Positions 31,975 to 41,327 of a DNA stretch of 64,000 nucleotides are shown in pieces. This stretch comes from Angomonas deanei (taxonomy: Eukaryota; Euglenozoa; Kinetoplastea; Trypanosomatida; Trypanosomatidae): the NCBI GenBank assembly GCA_903995115.1, contig LR877147.1:186001-250000 (forward strand). Reading direction: 5' to 3'. The first letter of the stretch is position 1. Every line of letters begins with the position of its first letter. Position numbers and translations under genes: made by a program. Under the pieces are notes generated by a model, which saw only the letters and a list, made by a program, of their open reading frames with translations, was not told the DNA's origin and made no database searches.

Positions 31975-33171
31975 ATGAAAGCGGGCAAGGCCGCCGTAGC
32001 CCGTACCGTAAATCGGGGGAACCTCGCGTTGGCGCTGACCACGCTGTGCGTGGCGCTTTTCTTCTGCGCCCATACGCCAAAGAGCGGGGCCGACTCTTGG
32101 AGCCCGCCTTCCCGGTCGTTCGATTACCTGGCCGCCGCCGGATGCGACGACTGTCTGCCCACGATGGTTTTCAACGATAATTCACTGGCAGCCTCCATTA
32201 ATAAATTAAACTTTTTCTTTTCCCCAATAACGACGAGACCCTATTGCGAGGTGAGTTTGAGTCAGGTGTACAGAAAATTATTGGATGAAAAAACACCGCG
32301 CAATGAGAAAAATATTCTCTATGTTTGCGGCGCGGATGCGTGCGGGGGTCCATCCGTTACTTCCGCGTTTTACGCACATTTTAAGAGTCAAGAGCCGGCC
32401 GTTAATTTTTCCACCTTCGCTGTCCCGCTGGGACAGAGGAAAAATGTTGAGTACATTACAAATTACTTTAACGCATCGTCCGTTAAGGTGAATGATATTT
32501 TCAACTCGACCGCCAACAACCCGGAAATTTATTACGGAAAATTTAAGGAAGAGCAGCGCCCGAAAATTTGTGGCAACCGCGAGAATAATTTTTGCGAGCC
32601 CACGTCCGAGGAAATTCGTAGTCTAATGCCGATCAACCAGATAATTTTTAATCAACAAAAAATACAGGACCATCAATTTGACATTTTGGAAGTGGATACG
32701 AGCAGCCAAAATCCTTTTGCGGCACTGATGTTTCTAAACGATTTGGATCGGACAGAAATTCAAATTCAAACAATTATTATATACGTTTATAATTCACCAC
32801 TCGTCGACATTTTATTGAGCATCGCCGAAAAAATAGCGGAAAGTAGAAACATGCGCATCCATAAATTGTTCAACAACTGCACCGAAGGAATGACGAAATT
32901 CACTCAAAAAAATTCAAGATACCCATGTAGTGTTGTGGTTCTAGGCGAAACAGAAATTTCGACACTTTGTTCTGAGAAGCAGCAAGGGAAAACGAAAGAA
33001 GCCTATATTTCTGAGTTTTATAAAGGCACAGACGCCCACGACAAAAATATTCCGCACGATATACCAAAGCAGGGGTTCAGAAAAATATACTTGCTATTAT
33101 TGCTCCCCCTTTCCATTTCCCTGTATTTGTTAAGAAACGTATTGAAAAGTTGGACACGGAGAAGACGATAG
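31975..33171 (+). CDS. Orphan type I membrane protein on an AT-rich island
   Basis: 398 residues. A hydrophobic N-terminal segment (about 17-33, LALALTTLCVALFFCAH) should act as signal peptide or anchor. The ectodomain is cysteine-containing and has several N-x-S/T sequons. One hydrophobic segment near the C-terminus (about 372-387, IYLLLLLPLSISLYLL) precedes a short basic cytoplasmic tail (KSWTRRRR). This is the layout of a surface or endomembrane glycoprotein. The first 65 codons are GC-rich like the upstream spacer; after about 32165 codons become strongly AT-rich, unlike most of the window. No family is recognised. Confidence 0.7.
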   Translation: MKAGKAAVARTVNRGNLALALTTLCVALFFCAHTPKSGADSWSPPSRSFDYLAAAGCDDCLPTMVFNDNSLAASINKLNFFFSPITTRPYCEVSLSQVYRKLLDEKTPRNEKNILYVCGADACGGPSVTSAFYAHFKSQEPAVNFSTFAVPLGQRKNVEYITNYFNASSVKVNDIFNSTANNPEIYYGKFKEEQRPKICGNRENNFCEPTSEEIRSLMPINQIIFNQQKIQDHQFDILEVDTSSQNPFAALMFLNDLDRTEIQIQTIIIYVYNSPLVDILLSIAEKIAESRNMRIHKLFNNCTEGMTKFTQKNSRYPCSVVVLGETEISTLCSEKQQGKTKEAYISEFYKGTDAHDKNIPHDIPKQGFRKIYLLLLLPLSISLYLLRNVLKSWTRRRR

Positions 33172-34926
33172 CTACATTGGTATTGTCAGTGGTTTATTTC
33201 TAATTTTACGGAATAATGAACACTGCGCGAAAGTATTGCAGATAAATTATTAGTGTATATTACGTTTAATATTTTTATACAACCATGAAATATTTGTTGA
33301 GTTACATATTTTTATATTTGCTGCAGAACAGACAAAAATGCGCTCACGGTGCTTGTTAATCTTTATGTTCCTCTTTTTTTATTATTATTATTTATAGTTG
33401 AAACAAAGTACATCTAACATTTTTAGAGAAGCATGAATCCATAAAAAAAAAAAAAAATGTTATTTAACTATATTTATACGAACGTCGACTAAATTTGACG
33501 TATAGTCAAGTGGGTGGTTCAAAGCCGGAAGTAGTGATGTGGGAAAAGGATGACGACAGAATATTTATTTATCGGTGGACGCTTGATGATGTCTGTTTGA
33601 TTCAAATAATTTTATCGGTACAAGAATTTGAAAAATGGTGCGTGCCAACAGCGTGTTTGCGATTATCTCGACACTTTATTTTACTTTCGCCACACAAAAT
33701 GCGGATAATATCTGAGGAAAACTGACAATTTCTATTCTTAAACCGCGTCTACGTTTGCTTTTATACGAGAAATAGAGAAAACGTGCTGCTGTAATAAAAT
33801 TTACGACGAACTTTTGGCGTAGTGCTGATTCTGAGGGCGCGACGGACAGCTATTTTATGTTGTGCGCTAATAATAAAGTTAAATTGTGGAATAACGGTGT
33901 TTGTATTTTTTGCTACACGTTGATCGACATATAAATACACTGTCAACGTGTATACAAAAATAAATACAAACGAACGTGAAAGTTGGTACGAAGTCAAAGT
34001 TGCATGCGCAAAAAATACACAATTGCGAAATTAAAAGGTACACAATCTATCAATTATTGTCAATACTGACAGAAGAAAATATACCACCTTTAATTAAACC
34101 AGCAGAGTGTAAAACAAGTCAAAAAATCTGCCCAACGTGATTTGTTATCTTGGTGTTATACCTCGCTCTCAAAAGACCGAGTCCGCTTCGAAAAATAAAT
34201 AAATATTCTCGGATAGCCCCACGAATAAATTATTAATTAATAAATCACTTTCAAAGTTTCTCTGAATGCATTTCGGAAGGAAAGGAAAGCTCGTGTTTTT
34301 TGTACTGCTTCTTTTCGCGTGCGAAAGAACCTCATTGGACTGTTTTTATTATTATTATTTTTTTTTTTTAATTATATTAATATTTGACTGCAAGTTTAGA
34401 TGCCGTTGCATTTAAAATCATCAGGTCAATTCAACCGAAGATTTTTCTGTTTTTCTCACAAGCACTATATTTAATTATTGTCTTTTTGCTGCTCGCGGCG
34501 TTTGTTAGTTAGAACTGTCGAATTCCGCGTAATTTTATAATTACCGTGTCGGCGAACAACTACAATAAACAATAATAAAAATAAAAATAAAAATAAAAAA
34601 AGACTTATCACTCCAGGGTTTATTAATTCTATTTTTGATAAGCCTAAAAAAATGTCTGTAATAATTTTTGTTTATTTGTATGCCAGAGTAAACAATCATA
34701 TTATTTTTCTGGCTGTAAAATATTCTGTCATTATATTTATAATTACCCCTCTCCTTTTATCAAATATTATCTTCATCTAATTTCTTTTTTTTTTTTTCTT
34801 CATCATATTTGTGCAATTTTTATTTTTATGGTGTGTTTAAATTGGGTACCCATCGAATTTTTTCTTTCGCCTACATTTTTCCCCTCTTTTTACTAATATT
34901 TAACTTTAATTTTATAGGACTTAACA
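33172..34926. other. AT-rich gene-poor island
   Basis: About 1.75 kb of strongly AT-rich DNA without a convincing gene, far longer than any other spacer here (usually 150-400 bases). It holds poly(A)/poly(T) runs, two (att) microsatellite tracts near 33380 and 34350, an (aaaat)-type tract near 34570-34605 and a hairpin-forming inverted repeat near 33900-33975. Short open frames (76 and 78 codons) have no codon bias. The last 50 bases are the T-rich acceptor region of eL24 copy 2. I saw no element ends or reverse-transcriptase-like coding. Confidence 0.75.
33900..33974. repeat. Imperfect inverted repeat (hairpin)
   Basis: The arms tacacgttga (33914-33923) and tcaacgtgta (33943-33952) are perfect complements around a 19-base loop. 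Outside them, tttgtatttttt on the left pairs imperfectly with aaaataaatacaaa on the right, extending each arm to about 24 bases with a small bulge. Confidence 0.7.
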
Positions 34927-35298
34927 ATGCGCACAATCGAGTGTGAGTTCTCCCACTTCGCCGTGCACCCCGGCCACGGTCGCCGCTACGTGCCTTTCGC
35001 GTACCAGTCCACCAAGCCGGTGCTGACCTTCAACCGTCACAAGTGCTTCGCCATGTTCATGCGCAAGAAGAACGCCCAGTTCATCCCCTGGACCCGTGCC
35101 TACCGCCGTATCCACCGCAAGACGACCACCGACCGCGTCGGCCGTCGCCGTGCCGCCCGCACCGTCCGTGTCGAGCGTGCCTACGTTGGTGCTGACCTCT
35201 CCTACATTAAGGAAGTCCGCGCCAAGCGTGAGGACCGCTCTGCCAAGGGCAAGGCTATCCGCGCCGAGGTCGCTGAGCGCAAGGCTGGCAAGAAGTAA
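34927..35298 (+). CDS. RPL24: 60S ribosomal protein L24 (eL24), copy 2
   Basis: 123 residues, same protein as copy 1. The acceptor AG at 34916-34917 sits in an AT-rich 5' region unlike that of copy 1. Identity with copy 1 starts within the first five codons and runs about 45 bases past the stop (to about 35342), which marks a gene-conversion tract or recent duplication. Codons are biased to C/G endings in strong contrast with the AT-rich DNA directly upstream. Confidence 0.96.
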   Translation: MRTIECEFSHFAVHPGHGRRYVPFAYQSTKPVLTFNRHKCFAMFMRKKNAQFIPWTRAYRRIHRKTTTDRVGRRRAARTVRVERAYVGADLSYIKEVRAKREDRSAKGKAIRAEVAERKAGKK

Positions 35299-35342
35299 AA
35301 CAGCGTGAGTTCAACCAATTGATTTGATTATTTTATTTTATT
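34927..35342 (+). repeat. Direct repeat A2 (eL24 copy 2 plus proximal 3' UTR)
   Basis: Partner of the repeat at 30257-30672. The shared 3' UTR part begins aacagcgtgagttcaacc after the stop and diverges after the ttattttatt tract. Confidence 0.85.
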
Positions 35343-35545
35343 TGTTACCTAAAAAAAAAAATGTTTTTTTTTTTCCCCGTGTTATTTCTTGGCTTCTTGT
35401 TTAATTTTTTTGTTTGTTTGTTTTTATTGAATATTTGTATCTCTCTCTCTCTCTTTTTTTTTTTTAAGATTCATTATTGTTGGGTAAGTCGAGCACCACA
35501 TTTTTTTTTCCTTTAAATCATTCACGCATATTTTTTATTCTTCTC

Positions 35546-36955
35546 ATGACGTCGACGGAAATTAGTGTTTCACAAACGCAGAGTTTGGCAGCGATTCGCA
35601 ATTTTATTCGCGCGTCAGTTTCGTGTATTGCCTATTCACGTGGCCTTTGTCGGGACGACGCATTCGACGACAGACCGTTTCTGGGACATCCCATCAAGCA
35701 CATGCTCCTTAATTCTACCGAGTCAAGCACCATTTCAGAATGGTTGGAAAAAGGAGCGTTTGACGCATTAAATAAAAATTATTTGAAAGAATTGTCGCTC
35801 TGCGTTTACAATGCGGATTGTTCGGAATTACTCGAAAGTTACGTGTTTGGTTTTTCGTATTGCGAGGACGGCAAACGGGCTAATTTTTCCTTGAGTTCAC
35901 AAATTAGCGGCGGCGGTGGTAAATCACAGAAAAAATCAACCTCTGCCCCGCAGAATGGGAAAAAGTGCTCTAAAGAAGAAGTTATGAAAATGTTGGTTGA
36001 AATCCTAAGCAAACTCGTCGAGGTTGTGGAATGTTTACCCCCTTTAATGAATGAACGAGTGATCACCATGAGGCTGAATTATTATGAGGATGTTACACCT
36101 CCGTCGTATGAGCCGCCGTGCTTTAGGCCAGCGAGCGACAAAATGGTGTCCATGTATCAGAACGAACAGCAATTTAATGTGAACATTGGCAAAGTGGACA
36201 CAAGCCATCACGTGTTTTCAATTGCGGTGAGACACCCGGTGCTCGCGCAGGTACGAAATAATTTTATTTCCGCCATGGAGGGGAGCGCTGCCACACAGAC
36301 GGATACGTTTCAGACGGCGCAAACTTCAGAGCGGACGAACACTGTCCCGCCAGTCTCAGAAGGAGTGAAGCCTTGTTCCAGAAGCCCGAGTCTTCTGCAG
36401 TCGCCAGAATTTGACGTTGGCCGAATTCCCTCTCTTCACACACTTTTAAAGAAGACGACCCCGTTGCGGTCGTCGGAAGTTGCCTTCCTCGTATTCACGT
36501 CTTTTGTCTTTTCGTGTTCCTCCCGAGCGCCTTCGGGAAGGGGTGTCGTCCGTCTTTCTGATATTCGGGAGTATCTGAGAACCTCCTGCCCAGTTGACCT
36601 TTCACTGGATCAGTGCATCAGCATTCTTCAGCGGCTGACAGAAGAGGGCTTCGTGGAGGAGGGACAGGAGGTACGCAAAAAGTCTCGCTACTCGACGAGC
36701 GACGCCGACAATAATATGAATGACAGTTCGTCCATCCACGACCGCAGCGCCGCAAAAGTGGAGGAGTGGCTGGTTGACGCTGTTCCTTCCGACGTTTTGC
36801 AGGGGATCCTAAACAACGAGCAAGTAACCTACCTGTATTCACCAGAACTGTTCGAAACACTCAAAGAGCTGTCGAGCGCTTGTGCAAGCGGCAAAAAGAA
36901 GCCTGCCGCGAAAAGAAAAATGAGCTACACGTCGAAGAGACAACGTGGCAATTGA
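35546..36955 (+). CDS. HOP1: HOP1-like HORMA-domain meiotic protein
   Basis: 469 residues from the ATG at 35546. The N-terminal HORMA domain is recognisable: SVSCIAYSRGL, FDDRPFLG, then SEWLEKGAFDALNKNYLKEL and LLESYVFGFSY (residues about 20-120), continuing to about 260. A linker follows. Residues about 315-380 look like a winged-helix unit (VRLSDIREYLRTS, ISILQRLTEEGFVEEG), as found in some HOP1 relatives. The lysine-rich C-terminus may hold an NLS. HOP1 proteins assemble on meiotic chromosome axes and control recombination. The first half is AT-rich, continuing the island composition; the second half is ordinary. Confidence 0.85.
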   Translation: MTSTEISVSQTQSLAAIRNFIRASVSCIAYSRGLCRDDAFDDRPFLGHPIKHMLLNSTESSTISEWLEKGAFDALNKNYLKELSLCVYNADCSELLESYVFGFSYCEDGKRANFSLSSQISGGGGKSQKKSTSAPQNGKKCSKEEVMKMLVEILSKLVEVVECLPPLMNERVITMRLNYYEDVTPPSYEPPCFRPASDKMVSMYQNEQQFNVNIGKVDTSHHVFSIAVRHPVLAQVRNNFISAMEGSAATQTDTFQTAQTSERTNTVPPVSEGVKPCSRSPSLLQSPEFDVGRIPSLHTLLKKTTPLRSSEVAFLVFTSFVFSCSSRAPSGRGVVRLSDIREYLRTSCPVDLSLDQCISILQRLTEEGFVEEGQEVRKKSRYSTSDADNNMNDSSSIHDRSAAKVEEWLVDAVPSDVLQGILNNEQVTYLYSPELFETLKELSSACASGKKKPAAKRKMSYTSKRQRGN

Positions 36956-37124
36956 CTCTGCTAATTTATTTATTTGTTTCTTGCTCTTTTTATTCTGCTA
37001 TCCGAATTTTATTTTTATTGTTATTGTTCTCTAGGCAACATTTTTATTATGATTATTGTCTCTCCAAACGGCTGCCGCATTATTTCTTCCTCTCTCTTCC
37101 CCCTCAAGTAGTATTAGGAAAAGG

Positions 37125-38162
37125 ATGCTTTCCAGGTCTCCGCTAGTCGTGAAGGCGACGACCGCGTCGTCATTAGTGTATCAGAGTAGAAATTACCACG
37201 GTTTCCAGTTTGCTGGTTTCCATGGGTGGACACTCCCTTACGGCCACAAATCCACCAAAGTCACCAAGGAGGAGCTGCAAAATATCAAATACTTTACCGT
37301 TCGCCCAAAGGACAAGTGGGATTACCACCGCGTAGATGAAAATATTAACGCCTCCTCCGAGTTCAGACGCTCCGAGGGGAGAGAGCAGTTCTACCAGGGT
37401 AACCGCGAGGACAACAGCACCACCAACCACGGTTCTCTGCACACCCCATCCAAGTACCGTCTCTACGAGTATTTTGACGAGTACACCAAACCTGGTACGA
37501 ACACCAAGATAGCCGCTATCACGGCGTTGAAGGAGCAGTGGGACTCGGAGGAGTTTTACTACCCCGGCGAGGCCTGGCAGAAGAACCGCCCGGGTTTCCG
37601 CAGTATGCCCAAGGAGTTGCTCAACCGTAACACGTGGTACCACTGGTCCGATACGATCATGAAGTGGGATGAGATCCAACCCACCATTCGTACCCGCTCC
37701 TGGAACCCCGAGTGGCCCCCGCCGGGGTACCACATGCCCAAGATGAACTGCAAGAAGGAGTTCACCTACGGCACGGAGGATGAGGGATTAATTTCCGAAG
37801 TAGAACGTTACAATTGGTTTAGGTCATGGGGCGACAACAATATGCGTGTGGGGTGGAAGGAGATTCCCCTCTTCATGATGCTCGCCGCGTGCTTGTACTG
37901 GTTAGCCAGGAATGCCATGTCCGTCAATACGTACCGGGCAATGGCCAGCAACATGTACTACCCCGGTCGTCAAATGGTCCGCCCGTTCGGTGTGCCCAAG
38001 GACCTCGAAAACGACTGCTTCTGGTGGCAGAAACCTTTAGAAGAGTTCCCCAATCAGGGAGAAGTGTGGTTCATGAACCAGTCTCGCTTCGGGTACATTA
38101 ACCACATTAAACAGAGGGACGCCAGGGAACAACTTGTAGCGGAAGCGGAACAACACAGTTAA
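37125..38162 (+). CDS. Mitochondrial inner-membrane-like protein, unknown
   Basis: 345 residues from the ATG at 37125. The basic, serine-containing N-terminus (MLSRSPLVVKATTASSLVYQSR) is a good presequence. The protein is rich in aromatic residues and has one hydrophobic segment at about 245-262 (IPLFMMLAACLYWLARN). These features fit a subunit or assembly factor of a respiratory complex or ATP synthase, but no family is recognised. Acceptor AG at 37107-37108 or 37116-37117. Confidence 0.7.
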   Translation: MLSRSPLVVKATTASSLVYQSRNYHGFQFAGFHGWTLPYGHKSTKVTKEELQNIKYFTVRPKDKWDYHRVDENINASSEFRRSEGREQFYQGNREDNSTTNHGSLHTPSKYRLYEYFDEYTKPGTNTKIAAITALKEQWDSEEFYYPGEAWQKNRPGFRSMPKELLNRNTWYHWSDTIMKWDEIQPTIRTRSWNPEWPPPGYHMPKMNCKKEFTYGTEDEGLISEVERYNWFRSWGDNNMRVGWKEIPLFMMLAACLYWLARNAMSVNTYRAMASNMYYPGRQMVRPFGVPKDLENDCFWWQKPLEEFPNQGEVWFMNQSRFGYINHIKQRDAREQLVAEAEQHS

Positions 38163-38476
38163 GTATGAGCGGATAATATTAGGATGCTAGCAATTTTCTT
38201 TTCTTTTCTTATATATGATAGCTGTAGTAATAGTGAATACGATATAGTAGATGATCTTGTGTATTAGTAAAACAACAAGGTTGAACGGCTCTTTTTTACT
38301 CGTCTGTTTGAGTTCTTCCGTTGCCTCCGGTTTTTCTTTCCCGTGAAAACTCCACTTTCCCTCCTCTGCCCATCAGCTGTCATCAAAAGAAACAAAGAAT
38401 AACTTTAATTTATACCTAACAAAAGAAAACTAATTCAAAAAAAAAAAAAAAATAACAAAATACTTTTATTGAAGCG
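38163..38476. other. Intergenic spacer
   Basis: 3' UTR, T/C-rich tracts near 38290-38340 and a run of about 15 A near 38437-38451 just before the next gene. No gene or RNA structure was seen. Confidence 0.6.
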
Positions 38477-39877
38477 ATGAATCGTATTATCTTGTGCCTG
38501 CTGTTATCGCTCCTGGCATTTGGCGCCGTGTGTGCTGCCAACGTGCTCGACGAGACTGGCATCAAGAGACTGGTGACGGAGGAGGACGCTCGCTCGTTTT
38601 TGGGAGCGGAGCTAAAACCATCGGTCGTCCTCGTCCTCGACACGAGCGACAAGACAGTGAATGAGGAAACATGGAAACCAACGCTTTCCATCCTGCATCA
38701 GACGGTCGCCACGATTGGGGTGGAGGTACGACGGGTGGATATGAACTCCCCTGCCGCAGACCTGTTTACCCGTTTTTCAGGGGGGCACCAGACCATCCTC
38801 TACTTTGACGGCCTCTATTTGATGCCAGACATGTCGGAAAGAGGGCTGACGAAGCCCGTCAAGGTGTTTGAGGGAGAGCTGTCCCCCGTCACGCTGGTGA
38901 ACTTTGTGCTCGAGAGTATATCGCCCCTGGCGTTGGAGCGGGTGGACAACTTCCGCGACGTGCAGTCCCTATTTTCACTCTACCCTGGCTACCCCAAAAT
39001 CCCACGCATTTTGTACTTTACGAATAACGATCACGTCAGCCCCATGCTTCGGTCGTTGTCGCAGCAGCTGGCCTACTCGTCTGTGATGGGGGTGGTGGAG
39101 GAGGCGTTCAGCACGGCAGACAAGCGTGCCATCGCCAAACACTACGGAATCGAGAGCAAGGCGGAGCTACCCCTCTTCGTGGTGCTGTTCCCCTCGGATG
39201 GCAACCGAGACGAGGTGGTGAAGGTGGAAGGACTGCAGTCTCATAGCGTCATCGGCGACGTCGCCAGCGCGTTGAAGCGTGCGGCCCGTATTACGGACGG
39301 TGAGGGAGACGCCAGCACAAACCACACCTACAAGCTGCGCTTGAACTATATGGTAACGGAAATGAACCGGCGGTGGGTGGCGCTGAAGAAGGAGAAGGTG
39401 TTGTCGGCCAAGGTGATGTGCCATGTGATTAGAAACAGGAAGGAGTGGGATGATTTCATGGTCGTCCCCCCGGGGCAATTTGCGGCCATTGCCTTTGCTA
39501 AAAAAGAAGACATTTCTCGCGCAAAAGATATCCTGATCAACGCGACCCGCTCCATTATGGAGCAAATGGTAGCCCCCGTCGCACAGAACCGCTTCATGCG
39601 TCTTGGTGTCGTGGACGAAACTTTAGCGCGGGATGTGCGACAATTCTTCAAGGCGGGAGCGGACGGTGGCTCCCCCTCCTTGGTGTTTATACAACGCGAT
39701 GGGGACGAGGGCTCTGTCTACTACGACTTTAATGGCAAGTTTGTGCCAGAGCGTATTGCCCATGTGTTCGTTTCCATTGTAGGGGAATCCACCCAGAAAC
39801 CCCATCCGTTTAAAATGTCCAAGGTGCCTGGCCTGAAGCTAGACGTCAAGGACGGCGGTGATGCCGGCGACCTATGA
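38477..39877 (+). CDS. ER thioredoxin-fold-like protein without CXXC
   Basis: 466 residues. A clear signal peptide (residues 1-20, MNRIILCLLLSLLAFGAVCA). The following region (SVVLVLDTSDKT..., then HQTILYFDGLYLMPD, then VNFVLESISP) has the strand-helix rhythm of PDI a/b domains, and a second similar block (LFVVLFPSDGN) follows. No CXXC redox motif is present, so it would be a non-catalytic, chaperone-like PDI relative if the fold is right. One sequon near 311. The C-terminus GDAGDL is not a classical retention signal. Fold assignment is an inference from pattern. Confidence 0.6.
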   Translation: MNRIILCLLLSLLAFGAVCAANVLDETGIKRLVTEEDARSFLGAELKPSVVLVLDTSDKTVNEETWKPTLSILHQTVATIGVEVRRVDMNSPAADLFTRFSGGHQTILYFDGLYLMPDMSERGLTKPVKVFEGELSPVTLVNFVLESISPLALERVDNFRDVQSLFSLYPGYPKIPRILYFTNNDHVSPMLRSLSQQLAYSSVMGVVEEAFSTADKRAIAKHYGIESKAELPLFVVLFPSDGNRDEVVKVEGLQSHSVIGDVASALKRAARITDGEGDASTNHTYKLRLNYMVTEMNRRWVALKKEKVLSAKVMCHVIRNRKEWDDFMVVPPGQFAAIAFAKKEDISRAKDILINATRSIMEQMVAPVAQNRFMRLGVVDETLARDVRQFFKAGADGGSPSLVFIQRDGDEGSVYYDFNGKFVPERIAHVFVSIVGESTQKPHPFKMSKVPGLKLDVKDGGDAGDL

Positions 39878-40046
39878 GCGCTTCACGTAGCGCACTTGTA
39901 TGTTAAACATCCGTGTTTGTTCCTCTTATTTTCACCTGTAATTCACCACGAGCATGGGAGTACTGCTTTCACCATCTGATTACCTTCCTCTCTTTCCCCA
40001 TTTTTAAATAGTTCATTCTTAAAAAGAAAAGTTACTATTTCGACCG

Positions 40047-40958
40047 ATGTTTCGCTTATCGCAGACTTCCCTGTTCAGCAAGATATCCGTCTGGGGTGGC
40101 GGTACGATGGGCGGCGGTATTGCGCAGATCACGGCCCAGGCTGGTATCCCTGCCACCATCCTCGAGGTGTCTCAGGACCGCATTGACTTCTCCCGAAAGC
40201 AGATTGAGGGTTCCCTCGCCCGCGTGGCCAAGAAGAAGTGCGACGGAGATGCGACCAAGATGAAGGCGTACGTCGACGGCATCATGAAGAACCTCACCTG
40301 GACCACCGATGAGAAGCAGGCCGCCGACACCGACCTCATTGTGGAGGCCGTGATCGAGGACATCAAGGTGAAGCACGATTTGTTCGCCCGTGTCGACAAG
40401 CTTGCCCCCAAGAAGACCGTCTTCGCCTCCAACACGTCCTCCCTGGGCATTGCCGATATCGCCAGCGTCACCGGCAGAAAGGACCGCTTCGGTGGTCTGC
40501 ACTTCTTCTCCCCCGTTCCCATGATGAAGCTGGTGGAGGTGGTGCGCACGGAGGAGCTCAGCCCCGAGGTGCTCGCCCAGCTCAAGGACTTCGCCACCAA
40601 GGTGGGGAAGGTGCCGGTGGTGACCAAGGATAGCATGGGGTTCATTGTCAATCGTCTCCTCGTCCCCTATCAGATGGAAGCGATCCGTCTCGTGGAGCGC
40701 GGGGTCGCCTCCATCCCGGATGTGGATACCGCCATGAAGCTGGGCTGCGGCTACCCGATGGGTCCCTTCGAGCTCTGCGACAGCGTCGGCTGCGATATTA
40801 TCAAGTTTGTCATTGACGGATGGCACAAGCAGTACCCCGAGGAGCCCCTCTTCAAGCCGTCCAAGCTGCTGGACGACCTGATCGCCCAAGGAAAGCTCGG
40901 CAAGAAGACTGGCGAGGGATTCTACAAGTACGACAGCAAGGGTAAGAAGATTGAGTAA
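40047..40958 (+). CDS. HADH: 3-hydroxyacyl-CoA dehydrogenase, mitochondrial
   Basis: 303 residues. An N-terminal NAD-binding Rossmann motif (GGGTMGGGIAQI, about 18-29) is followed by SNTSSLGI and the catalytic-histidine motif GLHFFSPVPMMKLVEVV (about 150-166). The C-terminal dimerisation domain has NRLLVPY and GCGYPMGPFELCD. It oxidises L-3-hydroxyacyl-CoA with NAD+ in beta-oxidation. The short leader MFRLSQTSLFSK suits mitochondrial import. The length is normal for the monofunctional short-chain enzyme. Codon bias is strong, suggesting good expression. A 318-codon antisense frame is a side effect of that bias. Confidence 0.95.
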   Translation: MFRLSQTSLFSKISVWGGGTMGGGIAQITAQAGIPATILEVSQDRIDFSRKQIEGSLARVAKKKCDGDATKMKAYVDGIMKNLTWTTDEKQAADTDLIVEAVIEDIKVKHDLFARVDKLAPKKTVFASNTSSLGIADIASVTGRKDRFGGLHFFSPVPMMKLVEVVRTEELSPEVLAQLKDFATKVGKVPVVTKDSMGFIVNRLLVPYQMEAIRLVERGVASIPDVDTAMKLGCGYPMGPFELCDSVGCDIIKFVIDGWHKQYPEEPLFKPSKLLDDLIAQGKLGKKTGEGFYKYDSKGKKIE

Positions 40959-41327
40959 TACTTCACACCGTATGAAAACGTTAATGGAAAACATTTGAAC
41001 CTCACATGTCATTCCAACATATCTTTTTCAAACAAAATATCACTAAGTGTTCTGTTTGGTGTCAGCGAAGAAAAAAAAAATCCACAAAAAACAAAACGAA
41101 AACAATCTTCACCACAGTATTGATGATGAGAATTCCTAACAAGATGGGGAATGGTGAGAAATTTTTTGCTCTGTCTGCATTCAGAATTGCTCCCTCTCTC
41201 TTTCTCTCTCGTAAAGTTCTTTATACTTCTTTTCCTTTTTTTCATTTTTGGGTTTTCTTTGTTCATCCAGCAAATCGTTTTTTGACTTTGCCCTTTGTAC
41301 AAAGGAAACCCCCCTTTAGGTATCAGC
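40959..41327. other. Intergenic spacer
   Basis: 3' UTR, A-rich tract near 41069-41100 and a long pyrimidine tract near 41191-41250, with AG sites at 41318-41319 and 41325-41326 for the next gene. Nothing else was seen. Confidence 0.6.

Noticed and set aside
33495-33997. Short open frames on both strands in the AT-rich island
   Set aside because: Under 80 codons, no codon bias, no ATG after a clear acceptor, expected by chance in AT-rich DNA.
33172-34926. Retroelement or transposon remnant in the AT-rich island
   Set aside because: I found no terminal repeats, target-site duplication or recognisable coding remnant; the simple (att) and poly(A) tracts are not enough.
40056-41012. 318-codon minus-strand frame opposite HADH
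   Set aside because: Same codon-bias artefact; the + strand product is a complete, recognisable enzyme.
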